64,000 nt of DNA from positions 558,001 through 622,000 of the forward strand of contig NZ_JBFONW020000001.1 in assembly GCF_040783535.2 (NCBI RefSeq), read 5' to 3'. Origin of the DNA: Aestuariibius insulae (GTDB taxonomy: Bacteria > Pseudomonadota > Alphaproteobacteria > Rhodobacterales > Rhodobacteraceae). The translations under genes and the position numbers were made by a program. The notes beneath the pieces were generated by a model. That model was not told where the DNA came from, made no database searches, and worked only from the letters and a program-made list of their open reading frames with translations. Of this stretch, positions 25,664 through 33,822 are shown in pieces; position 1 is the first letter of the stretch; each line of letters opens with the position of its first letter.

Positions 25664-26461
25664 ATGACCGACACCTATTGGAGCGATCTGGCCGCCCTCG
25701 ACTGGCAGGTCGAGCTTGGCGCGGACGAGGCGATCCTCGACGCGCCGGTAGACCGCTATGCGCTCGAGGACAAGGCGCCCGCCAAGGCCAAACCACCCAA
25801 AGCCGCCCCAGCCAAAACCCAGACGTCGGCAGCCCATACGCCCCCTACCGAGGTCGACTCCGTCGCCGTCGCCCGCGCCGCGGCAGAGGCCGCCTCGGAT
25901 ATCGAAGGGCTGGCCGCTGCGATGACGGCCTATCCCCATTGCGACCTGAAAGAGGGCGCGCGCAACTTCGTCTTCGCCGATGGCAACCCGGCAGCGCGCG
26001 TGATGATCGTCGGTGAAGCGCCGGGCCGCGACGAGGATCTCGCGGGCCTGCCCTTCGTCGGCAAAGCCGGTCAGCTGCTGGACCGGATGCTCGCGGCCAT
26101 CGACATGGACCGCGCGCATCCCGAGGCTGCCCAATCCGTCTACATCACCAACGTCTTGCCCTGGCGTCCTCCGCAAAATCGCACGCCCGAGCCGTCCGAA
26201 ATCGCGATGTTTCTGCCGTTTCTCGAGGCTCATATCCGCCTCGCCGCGCCCGATCTGCTCGTTCTGATGGGCAATACGCCCTGCCAGACCCTGCTTGGCC
26301 GCGCCGGGATCACCCGCCTGCGCGGCAACTGGACCGACGTTCTGGACCGGCCCGCCTTGCCGATGTTCCACCCCGCCTACCTTCTGCGCCAACCGGCCGC
26401 CAAACGCGACGCCTGGGCCGACCTTCTGTCGCTCAAGGCCCGCCTGAGAGAGACCAAATGA
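25664..26461 (+). CDS. Family 4-like uracil-DNA glycosylase lacking the iron-sulfur cysteines
   Basis: 265 residues. The uracil-binding core is present: GEAPGRDED (117-125), PFVGKAGQLLDRM, NVLPWRPPQNRTP and the C-terminal HPAYLL (236-241). The N-terminal 60 residues are a low-complexity A/P/K linker. Classical family 4 enzymes bind a [4Fe-4S] cluster with four cysteines; here only C93 and C207 exist, and the positions usually Cys in the RPP segment are W and a hydrophobic residue. It removes uracil from DNA. It overlaps moaB by an ATGA. Confidence 0.87.
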   Translation: MTDTYWSDLAALDWQVELGADEAILDAPVDRYALEDKAPAKAKPPKAAPAKTQTSAAHTPPTEVDSVAVARAAAEAASDIEGLAAAMTAYPHCDLKEGARNFVFADGNPAARVMIVGEAPGRDEDLAGLPFVGKAGQLLDRMLAAIDMDRAHPEAAQSVYITNVLPWRPPQNRTPEPSEIAMFLPFLEAHIRLAAPDLLVLMGNTPCQTLLGRAGITRLRGNWTDVLDRPALPMFHPAYLLRQPAAKRDAWADLLSLKARLRETK

Positions 26462-26997
26462 GCCTCGACACCACTCGCGATTTCATCCCCGTTCGCATCG
26501 CCGTCCTCACCGTATCGGACAGCCGCACGCCTGAGGATGACCGCTCCGGCGACACGCTCGCAGCCCGGCTGGAGGACGCGGGCCATGAACTCGCCGCCCG
26601 CGCCATGCTCCACGACGAACGCACAGAGATTGCGGCCCAACTGCGCGAATGGTGCGCGGATCCGGCCATCGATGTTGTCCTCTCCACCGGCGGCACCGGC
26701 CTAACCGGCCGCGATGTCACGGTCGAGGCCCACCGCGACGTCTACGAGAAAGAGATCGACGCCTTCGGCACACTCTTCACCCATATCTCCATCGCGAAGA
26801 TCGGCACCTCCGCTGTGCAGTCCCGCGCCACGGCAGGCGTCGCCAATGGGACCTACCTCTTTGCGCTTCCTGGATCCCCCGGCGCCTGCCGCGACGCCTG
26901 GGACGAGATCCTGCTCTTTCAGCTCGATTACCGCCACAGACCCTGCAACTTCGTCGAAATCCTGCCGCGCCTGACCGAAAAGCAGCGCCGCAAATAG
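26458..26997 (+). CDS. moaB: Molybdenum cofactor biosynthesis protein B
   Basis: 179 residues, MoaB/Mog family. Family features include VLTVSDSRTPEDD near residue 17 and the STGGTGLTGRD motif near 79, with the conserved PGSPGACRDAWDEI stretch near 140. It likely adenylates molybdopterin. It is translationally coupled to the uracil-DNA glycosylase gene upstream. A separate moaD-moaE pair and a fdhD-mobAB-moeA cluster lie elsewhere in the window. Confidence 0.92.
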   Translation: MSLDTTRDFIPVRIAVLTVSDSRTPEDDRSGDTLAARLEDAGHELAARAMLHDERTEIAAQLREWCADPAIDVVLSTGGTGLTGRDVTVEAHRDVYEKEIDAFGTLFTHISIAKIGTSAVQSRATAGVANGTYLFALPGSPGACRDAWDEILLFQLDYRHRPCNFVEILPRLTEKQRRK

Positions 26998-27008
26998 CCC
27001 CTCAAATG

Positions 27009-27050
27009 TACAAAATTGTATCAGAACGACGTGATCTATCTTCACGTCGT
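27009..27050. promoter_or_regulatory. Two nested inverted repeats upstream of the RND efflux operon
   Basis: TACAA and TTGTA flank AA at 27009-27020. Immediately downstream, ACGACGTGA (27026-27034) and TCACGTCGT (27042-27050) form perfect 9-bp arms with a 7-nt spacer. Both lie 69-111 nt before the membrane-fusion protein start, in the gap after moaB. An operator pair for a repressor of the pump is plausible; TetR-type repressors of RND pumps use such palindromes, but no regulator gene lies beside it. The 9-bp stem could also be a terminator for moaB. Confidence 0.45.
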
Positions 27051-27118
27051 CCAACTTCTGTTATCTTGGATACTCACGAATTTGCCTTACCTCCCAAGGC
27101 AAGCAACCCAGAGGTCTC

Positions 27119-28570
27119 ATGCGCTTCCTTCGCCGCAGCCTGATAGGTGTCTTTCTTCTCGCACTGACCGTCGCGCTTTTTGCGGTGGCTGGACGCACCG
27201 TGATATCCGCCGTTCAGGAACAGATGGCCGATGATCGCCCCGGGCGTCAGGCCGAGGAACGGGTCTTCGCCGTCAACGTGGCCGAGATCACGCCGCAGAT
27301 GATCACTCCCATCCTCACCGCCTTCGGAGAGGTGCAAAGCCGCCGCACCATCGATCTACGTCTGCCCGTGGGCGGCACGATCATCGAAACCGGACCCGAG
27401 GCGCTCGACGGCGGCACCGTCAATCAGGGCGATCTGATCCTCCGCCTTGACGGCGCCGAGGCCGAAGCGGCCCTGTCGCGCGTGCGCGCCGACGTGCAGG
27501 ACGCAGAGGCCGGGCTCAGGGATGCCGAGATCCGTCTGGTTCTCGCCGAGGACGAACTGGCCGCCGCGCAGGATCAGGCCCGCCTGCAGGAACAGGCTCT
27601 CAACCGCCAGCGCGATCTGGCCGAACGCGGCGTCGGCACGACCGCCGCTATCGAGGCGGCCGAGATCTCCGCCTCCTCCGCCGATCAGGCGGTGCTGTCC
27701 CGCCGTCAGGCGCTCGCGCAATCGCAAGCGACGCTCGATCAGGCGCGAACCCGCCTTGACCGCGAGCGTATCAACCTCTCTGAAGCCGAGCGCACGCTGA
27801 CCGACACGACCCTCACCGCCGCCTTCGATGGCACGCTCGCCGATATTCAGGTTGTCCCGGGCCTGCGGCTGACCGCAAACGAGCAGATCGGAAGCCTCAT
27901 CGATCCGACCCGGCTCGAGGTCGCCTTTCGCGTCTCGACCGCCCAATATGCCCGCCTGCTCGATGACAGCGGCGCGCTCATCGGCCTGCCGGTCGAGGCT
28001 TCGCTTGATGTCGGGGCCGTCGATCTGACCGCGAGCGGAGAGATCACGCGCGAAAGCGCTGCCGTCGGCGACGGCCAGACCGGGCGCCTTCTTTTCGCGC
28101 GTCTGGATGAAACCCGCGGCTTCCGCCCCGGCGATTTCGTGACCGTCCGCATCGCGGAGCCGCCGCTCGAGAATGTCGCCCAAATCCCCGCCTCCGCCCT
28201 CGGCTCGGATGGCTCGCTCCTTCTGATCGACGCTGACGACCGGCTCGAACTGGCCGCTGTCACCCTCATGCGGCGTCAGGGCGACGACGTTCTGATCCGC
28301 GCTCCGGATCTGGCCGGACGCGAGGCCGTAGCCGAACGCTCGCCGCTTCTGGGCGCGGGCATCAAGGTCCGCCCCCTGCGCGACGATGCCGCCCCCGAAC
28401 AGGCGGCGACCGTCATCTTGACCCCCGAACGCCGCGCGCGCCTCGTCGCTTTCATCGAGGCCAATCCCCGCATGCCCGCAGAGGCAAAGGCCCGCGCCCT
28501 CTCCCAACTCGAAGCGGACGAGGTGCCGGTCCGTATGGTCGAACGCATCGAATCGCGGATGGACGGGTAG
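27119..28570 (+). CDS. RND efflux membrane-fusion (periplasmic adaptor) protein
   Basis: 483 residues. The N terminus has a hydrophobic anchor (about 6-26), then a barrel-sandwich half (QSRRTIDLRLPVGGTI), a long alpha-hairpin of coiled coil at about 115-220, the second lipoyl half and beta-barrel (about 225-400), and a C-terminal extension with many charged residues. It bridges the inner-membrane pump to an outer-membrane channel, which is not encoded here. Three nucleotides separate its stop from the permease start. Confidence 0.9.
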   Translation: MRFLRRSLIGVFLLALTVALFAVAGRTVISAVQEQMADDRPGRQAEERVFAVNVAEITPQMITPILTAFGEVQSRRTIDLRLPVGGTIIETGPEALDGGTVNQGDLILRLDGAEAEAALSRVRADVQDAEAGLRDAEIRLVLAEDELAAAQDQARLQEQALNRQRDLAERGVGTTAAIEAAEISASSADQAVLSRRQALAQSQATLDQARTRLDRERINLSEAERTLTDTTLTAAFDGTLADIQVVPGLRLTANEQIGSLIDPTRLEVAFRVSTAQYARLLDDSGALIGLPVEASLDVGAVDLTASGEITRESAAVGDGQTGRLLFARLDETRGFRPGDFVTVRIAEPPLENVAQIPASALGSDGSLLLIDADDRLELAAVTLMRRQGDDVLIRAPDLAGREAVAERSPLLGAGIKVRPLRDDAAPEQAATVILTPERRARLVAFIEANPRMPAEAKARALSQLEADEVPVRMVERIESRMDG

Positions 28571-28573
28571 CGG

Positions 28574-31500
28574 ATGGCGCGGGATTTCAAGGCAGGCGGG
28601 CTTCTCTCCTACTTCACGCGTCACCGAACGCTGGCCAACCTGCTCCTTGTCCTCATGGTCGCGGGCGGCCTTGCTGCCTTCCCGAACATGCGGGCGCAAT
28701 TCTTTCCTGATGTCATCGTCGACAGCGTTTCCGTCAACGTCTCCTGGGACGGGGCAGGGGCCGAGGATGTTGACGCCGCCATCGTCCAGGTTCTCGAACC
28801 GGCCCTACTCGCCGTCGAAGGGGTTGAAAACTCTACCTCCACCGCCCGCGAAGGCCGCGCCTCTGTCGATCTCGAATTCGAACCGGGCTGGGATGTCGCC
28901 CGCGGCGCGGAGGATGTGCAGCAGGCCGTCGATGCGCTGACCACCTTGCCTGACGATGCAGACGATCCGACAGTCCGCCGAGGCGCCTGGCGCGACCGTG
29001 TCACGGACATCGTCATCACCGGCCCGGTCGGCGTCGATCAACTCGGCCGCTTCGCTGACGAGCTGACGACCCGCCTTTTTGCCGCAGGCGTCACCCGCAC
29101 AACGATCCGGGGCATCGCCGCGCCCGAGATCCTCATTGAGGTGCCGTCTCTTTCGCTCATCCGAAACGATATCACGATGGCCGAGATCGCCTCCGCCGTC
29201 GCCTCCGAAGCAGATGCTGATCCCGCCGGCGACGTCCCCGGCGCTGAACGGATCCGGACCGGCACCGCCCGCAGAACGGCCGAGGATATCGCGCGCATCA
29301 CCCTGCGCACCAATCCCGACGGCTCCTCCCTGACCGTCGGCGATGTCGCCTTCGTGTCCGGCCAGCAGATCGACCGCTCGGACGCCTATTTCGTCGGCAA
29401 AAATCCGGCAATCACCCTGCGCGTCGACCGCTCCGCTCAAGGGGATGCGATAGATATCCAAAGCACCGTCGAAGAGGTCGCGGCAGAGCTTCAGGCGACC
29501 CTGCCCAGCGGTGTCTCCATCGATCTGATCCGGGCGCGCGCCGAATACATCTCCGGCCGTCTCGAGATCCTGCTCGACAACGCGCTGGTCGGCCTCGCGC
29601 TGGTGATGACGCTGCTCTTTCTGTTCCTAAACGCGCGAACTGCGTTCTGGGTGGCCGCGGGCATCCCGGTCGCGCTTTTGGCCGCCATCGCCCTGATGTG
29701 GCTGGCAGGCCTGACGATCAACATGATCTCCCTCTTCGCGCTGATCATCACGCTCGGCATCGTTGTGGATGACGCCATCGTCGTCGGCGAACATGCCGAT
29801 TTCCGGGTCACCCGGCTCGGAGAGGATCCCGTCACCGCCGCCGAAAACGCCGCCAAGCGGATGTTCACACCGGTTTTCTCCTCCACTCTAACCACGGTCA
29901 TCGCCTTTTTCGGCCTTGTCGTGATCGGGGGCCGCTTCGGCGATCTGATCGCCGATATCCCGTTCACGGTGATCGTGGTCCTCATCGCCTCGCTGATCGA
30001 ATGCTTCCTGATCCTGCCCAACCACATGAGCCACGCCCTCGCGCGGCGCGAAGATAAAGGCAGCCCCTGGAACCTCGCCCTCGCCATTCTGCTGATCCCC
30101 GCCGCAACCGCCCTCGCCACTGTCGCGGTCCTGCACATGGTAGCGCCGCAGATCGTCCCGGCCTGGACCAGCGCACAGGCGCTCACGGCAGGCTCCATCG
30201 CATTCGCCGCACCCTTCGCCCTCTTCCTGATCCTGCCGCGCCCCCGCAAACTGCGCATCGTCGAGGCCCTCCGCCGCGACTGGTACGACTTCCCGTCCCG
30301 CCGCATCACGCGCGGCTTCAACTGGGCCCGCGAACGCGCCTTCCGCCCGCTGATCCGCGCCGTCATCTGGGCGCGCTACCCGGTCCTCGCCGGAACCGTC
30401 CTCGTCCTTTCCAGCCAGATCGCCCTGTTTCTATCGGGCGAGGTGCAGTGGCGCTTCTTCAACTCCCCCGAACAAGGCTCGATCACCGGCAACTTCGCCA
30501 TGGCGAACGGCGCGACCCGAGAAGACACGTTGGCGATGATGCGCGAAATGCAGCGCGCCACTGAAGAGCTTGGTGCCGAATACGAGGAACGCTACGGCCT
30601 CAACCCCATCGACTTCGCGATGGGGCAGGTCGGTCGCAATGCGGGCCGGGGCATGTCCGGCACCGACAACAAGGACGCCGATCTGCTCGGCGGCCTCTCG
30701 ATCGAGCTGATCGACGCCGATCTGCGCCCCTACAGCTCCTTCGCCTTCACCGGAGAGCTTCAGGACCGCGTCACCCGCCTTCCGCTGGTCGAAAACATCT
30801 CCTTCCGCTCCTGGCGCGGCGGTCCCGGCGGCGACGCCATCGACGTCCAGATCTACGGCGCCAATTCCGATACGCTCAAGGACGCCGCAGAGGCTCTCAA
30901 GACCCGTCTTGCCCTCTTTCCCGAAGTCTCGGCGCTTGAGGATAGCCTTGCCTATGACAAGGACGAGCTGATCTTGAACCTGACCGCCCAAGGCGAGGCA
31001 CTCGGCTTTACCATCGAGGATCTGGGCCGCACCCTTCGCAACCGCCTCGCCGGGATCGAAGCCGCGACCTTCCCCGATGGCCCCCGCTCCGGCGCGATCC
31101 GGGTCGAGCTGCCTGAGGATGAACTCACCGCCGATTTCCTCGACCGCACCCAACTTCGCACCGCAAATGGCGACTACGTGCCCCTCGCCGATATCGTCTC
31201 GGTCGAGCGGCGCACCGGCTTTTCCACGATCACCCGCGAAAACGGCGTACAGCTGATCTCGGTCACCGGAGACCTGAACGAGGACAACGCCGACCGCGCC
31301 GCCGAAATCGCCAGCCGCATCGAAGAGGTGATCCTCCCCGAGATTGAAACGCTCCACAGCGTCGAAACCCGCCTTTCCGGCCTCTCCGAACAGGAGGACG
31401 AGTTCCTCGCCGATGCGCGTCTTGGCCTCATCTTCGTCCTTCTCGGGATCTACCTGACCCTCTCGTGGATCTTCGCCAGCTGGACCCGGCCCGCCGTCGT

Positions 31501-32155
31501 GATGGCGATCATCCCTTTCGGCCTTGTCGGAACGATCTTCGGCCATTGGATGCATGATGTGCCACTCTCGATGTTCAGCGTGGTCGGCATCATCGGGATG
31601 ACCGGTATCGTCATCAATGACAGCATCGTTCTGGTCACGACGATCGACGACTATGCCGAAGATCGGGGGATATTGCCCGCCATCATCGACGGCGCCGCCG
31701 ACCGCCTCCGCCCCGTCCTTCTGACGACGCTCACAACGGTTCTAGGCCTCGCTCCGCTCCTGTTCGAGCGGTCATCGCAAGCGCAGTTCCTCAAGCCCAC
31801 CGTCATCACGCTGGTCTACGGGCTTGGCTTCGGGATGCTCCTCGTTCTTCTGGTCGTCCCCGCCCTGATGGCGATGCAGCAGGATATCGGAAAGATGCTG
31901 CGCGCCAGCCGCCGCGCCTCTCGCGCCATCGGCAGACCCTCGGCCGCCCGCGCGGCCCGGCCGGTTCTCGCCGCGCAAATCCTCGCAGCCCTGCTCTTCG
32001 CGCTGATCCTCGGCCCGCCGCTCGTTGCGGGAACCGCCCTCTTGCCAGCCTTGCCCGCGGCGCCCCTTCAGGCCGCCGGCCTCTTTGCCGCCAGCCTCGC
32101 TGCGTCGCTCGTTGTGATCTACGCCCTTGCGCTAACGATCCGCCGCCGGGCCTAG
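28574..32155 (+). CDS. RND-family efflux permease (HAE1-like)
   Basis: 1193 residues, longer than the usual 1030-1050, with an extra region of membrane helices and loops near residues 495-560 and a C-terminal pair of helices. The proton-relay aspartates of TM4 are present (GIVVDDAIVVGE, near residue 396), but the TM10 lysine of AcrB-type pumps is replaced: the segment reads MTGIVINDSIVLVT. It exports lipophilic compounds using the proton gradient. The final 90 residues carry two more hydrophobic segments. Its outer-membrane partner is not in the window. Confidence 0.9.
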   Translation: MARDFKAGGLLSYFTRHRTLANLLLVLMVAGGLAAFPNMRAQFFPDVIVDSVSVNVSWDGAGAEDVDAAIVQVLEPALLAVEGVENSTSTAREGRASVDLEFEPGWDVARGAEDVQQAVDALTTLPDDADDPTVRRGAWRDRVTDIVITGPVGVDQLGRFADELTTRLFAAGVTRTTIRGIAAPEILIEVPSLSLIRNDITMAEIASAVASEADADPAGDVPGAERIRTGTARRTAEDIARITLRTNPDGSSLTVGDVAFVSGQQIDRSDAYFVGKNPAITLRVDRSAQGDAIDIQSTVEEVAAELQATLPSGVSIDLIRARAEYISGRLEILLDNALVGLALVMTLLFLFLNARTAFWVAAGIPVALLAAIALMWLAGLTINMISLFALIITLGIVVDDAIVVGEHADFRVTRLGEDPVTAAENAAKRMFTPVFSSTLTTVIAFFGLVVIGGRFGDLIADIPFTVIVVLIASLIECFLILPNHMSHALARREDKGSPWNLALAILLIPAATALATVAVLHMVAPQIVPAWTSAQALTAGSIAFAAPFALFLILPRPRKLRIVEALRRDWYDFPSRRITRGFNWARERAFRPLIRAVIWARYPVLAGTVLVLSSQIALFLSGEVQWRFFNSPEQGSITGNFAMANGATREDTLAMMREMQRATEELGAEYEERYGLNPIDFAMGQVGRNAGRGMSGTDNKDADLLGGLSIELIDADLRPYSSFAFTGELQDRVTRLPLVENISFRSWRGGPGGDAIDVQIYGANSDTLKDAAEALKTRLALFPEVSALEDSLAYDKDELILNLTAQGEALGFTIEDLGRTLRNRLAGIEAATFPDGPRSGAIRVELPEDELTADFLDRTQLRTANGDYVPLADIVSVERRTGFSTITRENGVQLISVTGDLNEDNADRAAEIASRIEEVILPEIETLHSVETRLSGLSEQEDEFLADARLGLIFVLLGIYLTLSWIFASWTRPAVVMAIIPFGLVGTIFGHWMHDVPLSMFSVVGIIGMTGIVINDSIVLVTTIDDYAEDRGILPAIIDGAADRLRPVLLTTLTTVLGLAPLLFERSSQAQFLKPTVITLVYGLGFGMLLVLLVVPALMAMQQDIGKMLRASRRASRAIGRPSAARAARPVLAAQILAALLFALILGPPLVAGTALLPALPAAPLQAAGLFAASLAASLVVIYALALTIRRRA

Positions 32156-32937
32156 CCCGCCGTGCAACCCCGGATATCGACGCCCTGACCACCGGCCAGC
32201 AGCGTTAGCCGCACATCGCTTCGGTCCAGAACCTTGGCTCCAACCAGATCGGCCCCAACCGTCAGCGTCCCGCCGGACCGCATCACATCGGGCTCCGACA
32301 CCCAGATGCCGGGACCCGCCTCGACCACGGCCAGCTCCTCGTCTCCGATCGGTGCCATCTCGACCTTCGCCGTCAGGCGCAACCCGTCCGCCAGCGGAGA
32401 GAAGCGGCAGGTCACACCCCGCACGCCCGCCTCGTCTGCCGTCATCGGCCTGTCGACCAAAGCTGCCACGATAGACGCATCGCGCGCCCCGCTATCGGGC
32501 AGGATCGCTGAAAACTCGAAGAAGGCCGGAATGCAGATATCCTTGCAGATCCCGATCTGTGCCGATCCTGCAAATTCGATCTGTCCCGGCCCGCCGGGCG
32601 TAATCTCGACCGGCAGCACCACCTGGTCCGCATAGCCGACCGACCGCATCCCGCTGGTCTCAAAGACGTCGGGGATTGGCCAGTGCCACGCCACGCCGGT
32701 CATGTTCTGCGCGCCCTCGAAGGTGAAATCCGGCGGTATCCCCGCATCCCCCGGCGCGCGCCAATAGGTCTTCCAGCCGGGCGCCAGTCGGATCCGCACC
32801 GCTGCGATATGCCGGCCTGAGGTCTCGCGCCAACCAGTCAGAACATCCAGCTCAGCGACATCGCTCAGGCGCTCGGCCGCAGCAGCGACCGGCAGGAGAG
32901 CCAGCAGAACGGCGGAAAAGAGGGCAGATCGGGTCAT
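32152..32937 (-). CDS. Periplasmic DsbD N-terminal-domain-like protein
   Basis: 261 residues with a signal peptide (residues 1-21, cleavage after AAA-A). The rest resembles the DsbD-alpha immunoglobulin-like domain, including WKTYWRAPGDAGIPPDF and the cysteine pair in GICKDICIP (near residues 128-132) that would exchange disulfides. No DsbD membrane or thioredoxin part is attached, so it would need a partner. It overlaps the 3' end of the RND permease gene by 4 nt and diverges from yqgE. Confidence 0.82.
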   Translation of the reverse strand: MTRSALFSAVLLALLPVAAAAERLSDVAELDVLTGWRETSGRHIAAVRIRLAPGWKTYWRAPGDAGIPPDFTFEGAQNMTGVAWHWPIPDVFETSGMRSVGYADQVVLPVEITPGGPGQIEFAGSAQIGICKDICIPAFFEFSAILPDSGARDASIVAALVDRPMTADEAGVRGVTCRFSPLADGLRLTAKVEMAPIGDEELAVVEAGPGIWVSEPDVMRSGGTLTVGADLVGAKVLDRSDVRLTLLAGGQGVDIRGCTAG

Positions 32938-33030
32938 TGCGTCCCCATGCCACGGCCTGTGCTGACGATAAAGTCACGATGGGGCGAGCGATCCCTTGAA
33001 AGGCCCCGCCGCGCCCGCCATCCTCAAAGG

Positions 33031-33582
33031 ATGGACGGTCCGACCGATCTCACAGGCTCTCTTCTCATCGCCATGCCCGCGATGTCCGATCCCCGATTCT
33101 ACCGATCGCTGATCTATCTCTACGCGCATTCCGAAGACGGCGCCTTCGGCATTATCGTCAACAAGGTCTCCAACACCGTCAAGTTTTCGGACGTTCTCGA
33201 CACGCTCGGGATCAAGACGACGCGGCGCCGCTTTCCGGTTCATTTCGGCGGCCCGGTCGAGATGGCGCGGGGGTTCGTGCTCCACGACAGCCCCGATCCC
33301 GAAGCGGAGGAGAAGTCCGGACCATTCGGTCTCAGCGCGTCGCTCGAAACCCTTCAGGAGGTTGCGGCAGGGCAGGGGCCGTCACGCGCTCTTTTTGCGC
33401 TGGGCTATGCAGGCTGGGCGCCGGGGCAGCTCGAATCCGAGATCGCGCGAAATGACTGGCTGACCTGCCCGGCCGAAACCGACCTCGTTTTCGATAAGCC
33501 GATCGAAGAGCGCTGGAACGCCGCCTTGGTCGCGATGGGAATCGACACTCTTCTCCTCTCGAGCGAGGCCGGACACGCTTAG
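33031..33582 (+). CDS. YqgE/AlgH family protein (UPF0301)
   Basis: 183 residues, with the family pattern DLTGSLLIAMPAM, FGIIVNKVSN and VHFGGPVEMARGFVLH. The ATG at 33031 gives the usual N terminus; the open frame begins 28 codons earlier at 32947 and a start there cannot be excluded, since the ribosome-binding site for either is poor. AlgH/YqgE proteins are widespread and their biochemical role is unclear. It diverges from the DsbD-like gene and precedes the kinase cluster. Confidence 0.88.
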   Translation: MDGPTDLTGSLLIAMPAMSDPRFYRSLIYLYAHSEDGAFGIIVNKVSNTVKFSDVLDTLGIKTTRRRFPVHFGGPVEMARGFVLHDSPDPEAEEKSGPFGLSASLETLQEVAAGQGPSRALFALGYAGWAPGQLESEIARNDWLTCPAETDLVFDKPIEERWNAALVAMGIDTLLLSSEAGHA

Positions 33583-33822
33583 GTTGAGGGCGCGGTATAC
33601 TTTTGAGAAAATGTCAACGCATCGACGCAGTTTTATGTCACACTTCCTTCGTATACGTGCTTTGTGTGTTGGAATCGCAAACAATTCCCGTCTAAATCCG
33701 GGTATTAGGGGCGTCGAAAAAACAGATTAGGATCACGCTTTAGCCTGATTTGGTTTCGATAAGCGCGAAAGCCTTGGTGTACGAGTGTCAGAGTCAGTGT
33801 TTCTCAAGAACCTGGATATGAA
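33583..33822 (+). promoter_or_regulatory. Noncoding region upstream of the kinase-GTPase cluster
   Basis: 240 nt without coding potential, less GC-rich than its surroundings. The best promoter-like pair is TTGGAA (33669-33674) and CTAAAT (33692-33697) with 17-nt spacing, which matches consensus only moderately. Two GTATAC words occur at about 33595 and 33654. I see no regulator binding site I can name. It is the likely start of transcription for the genes from 33823. Confidence 0.35.
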
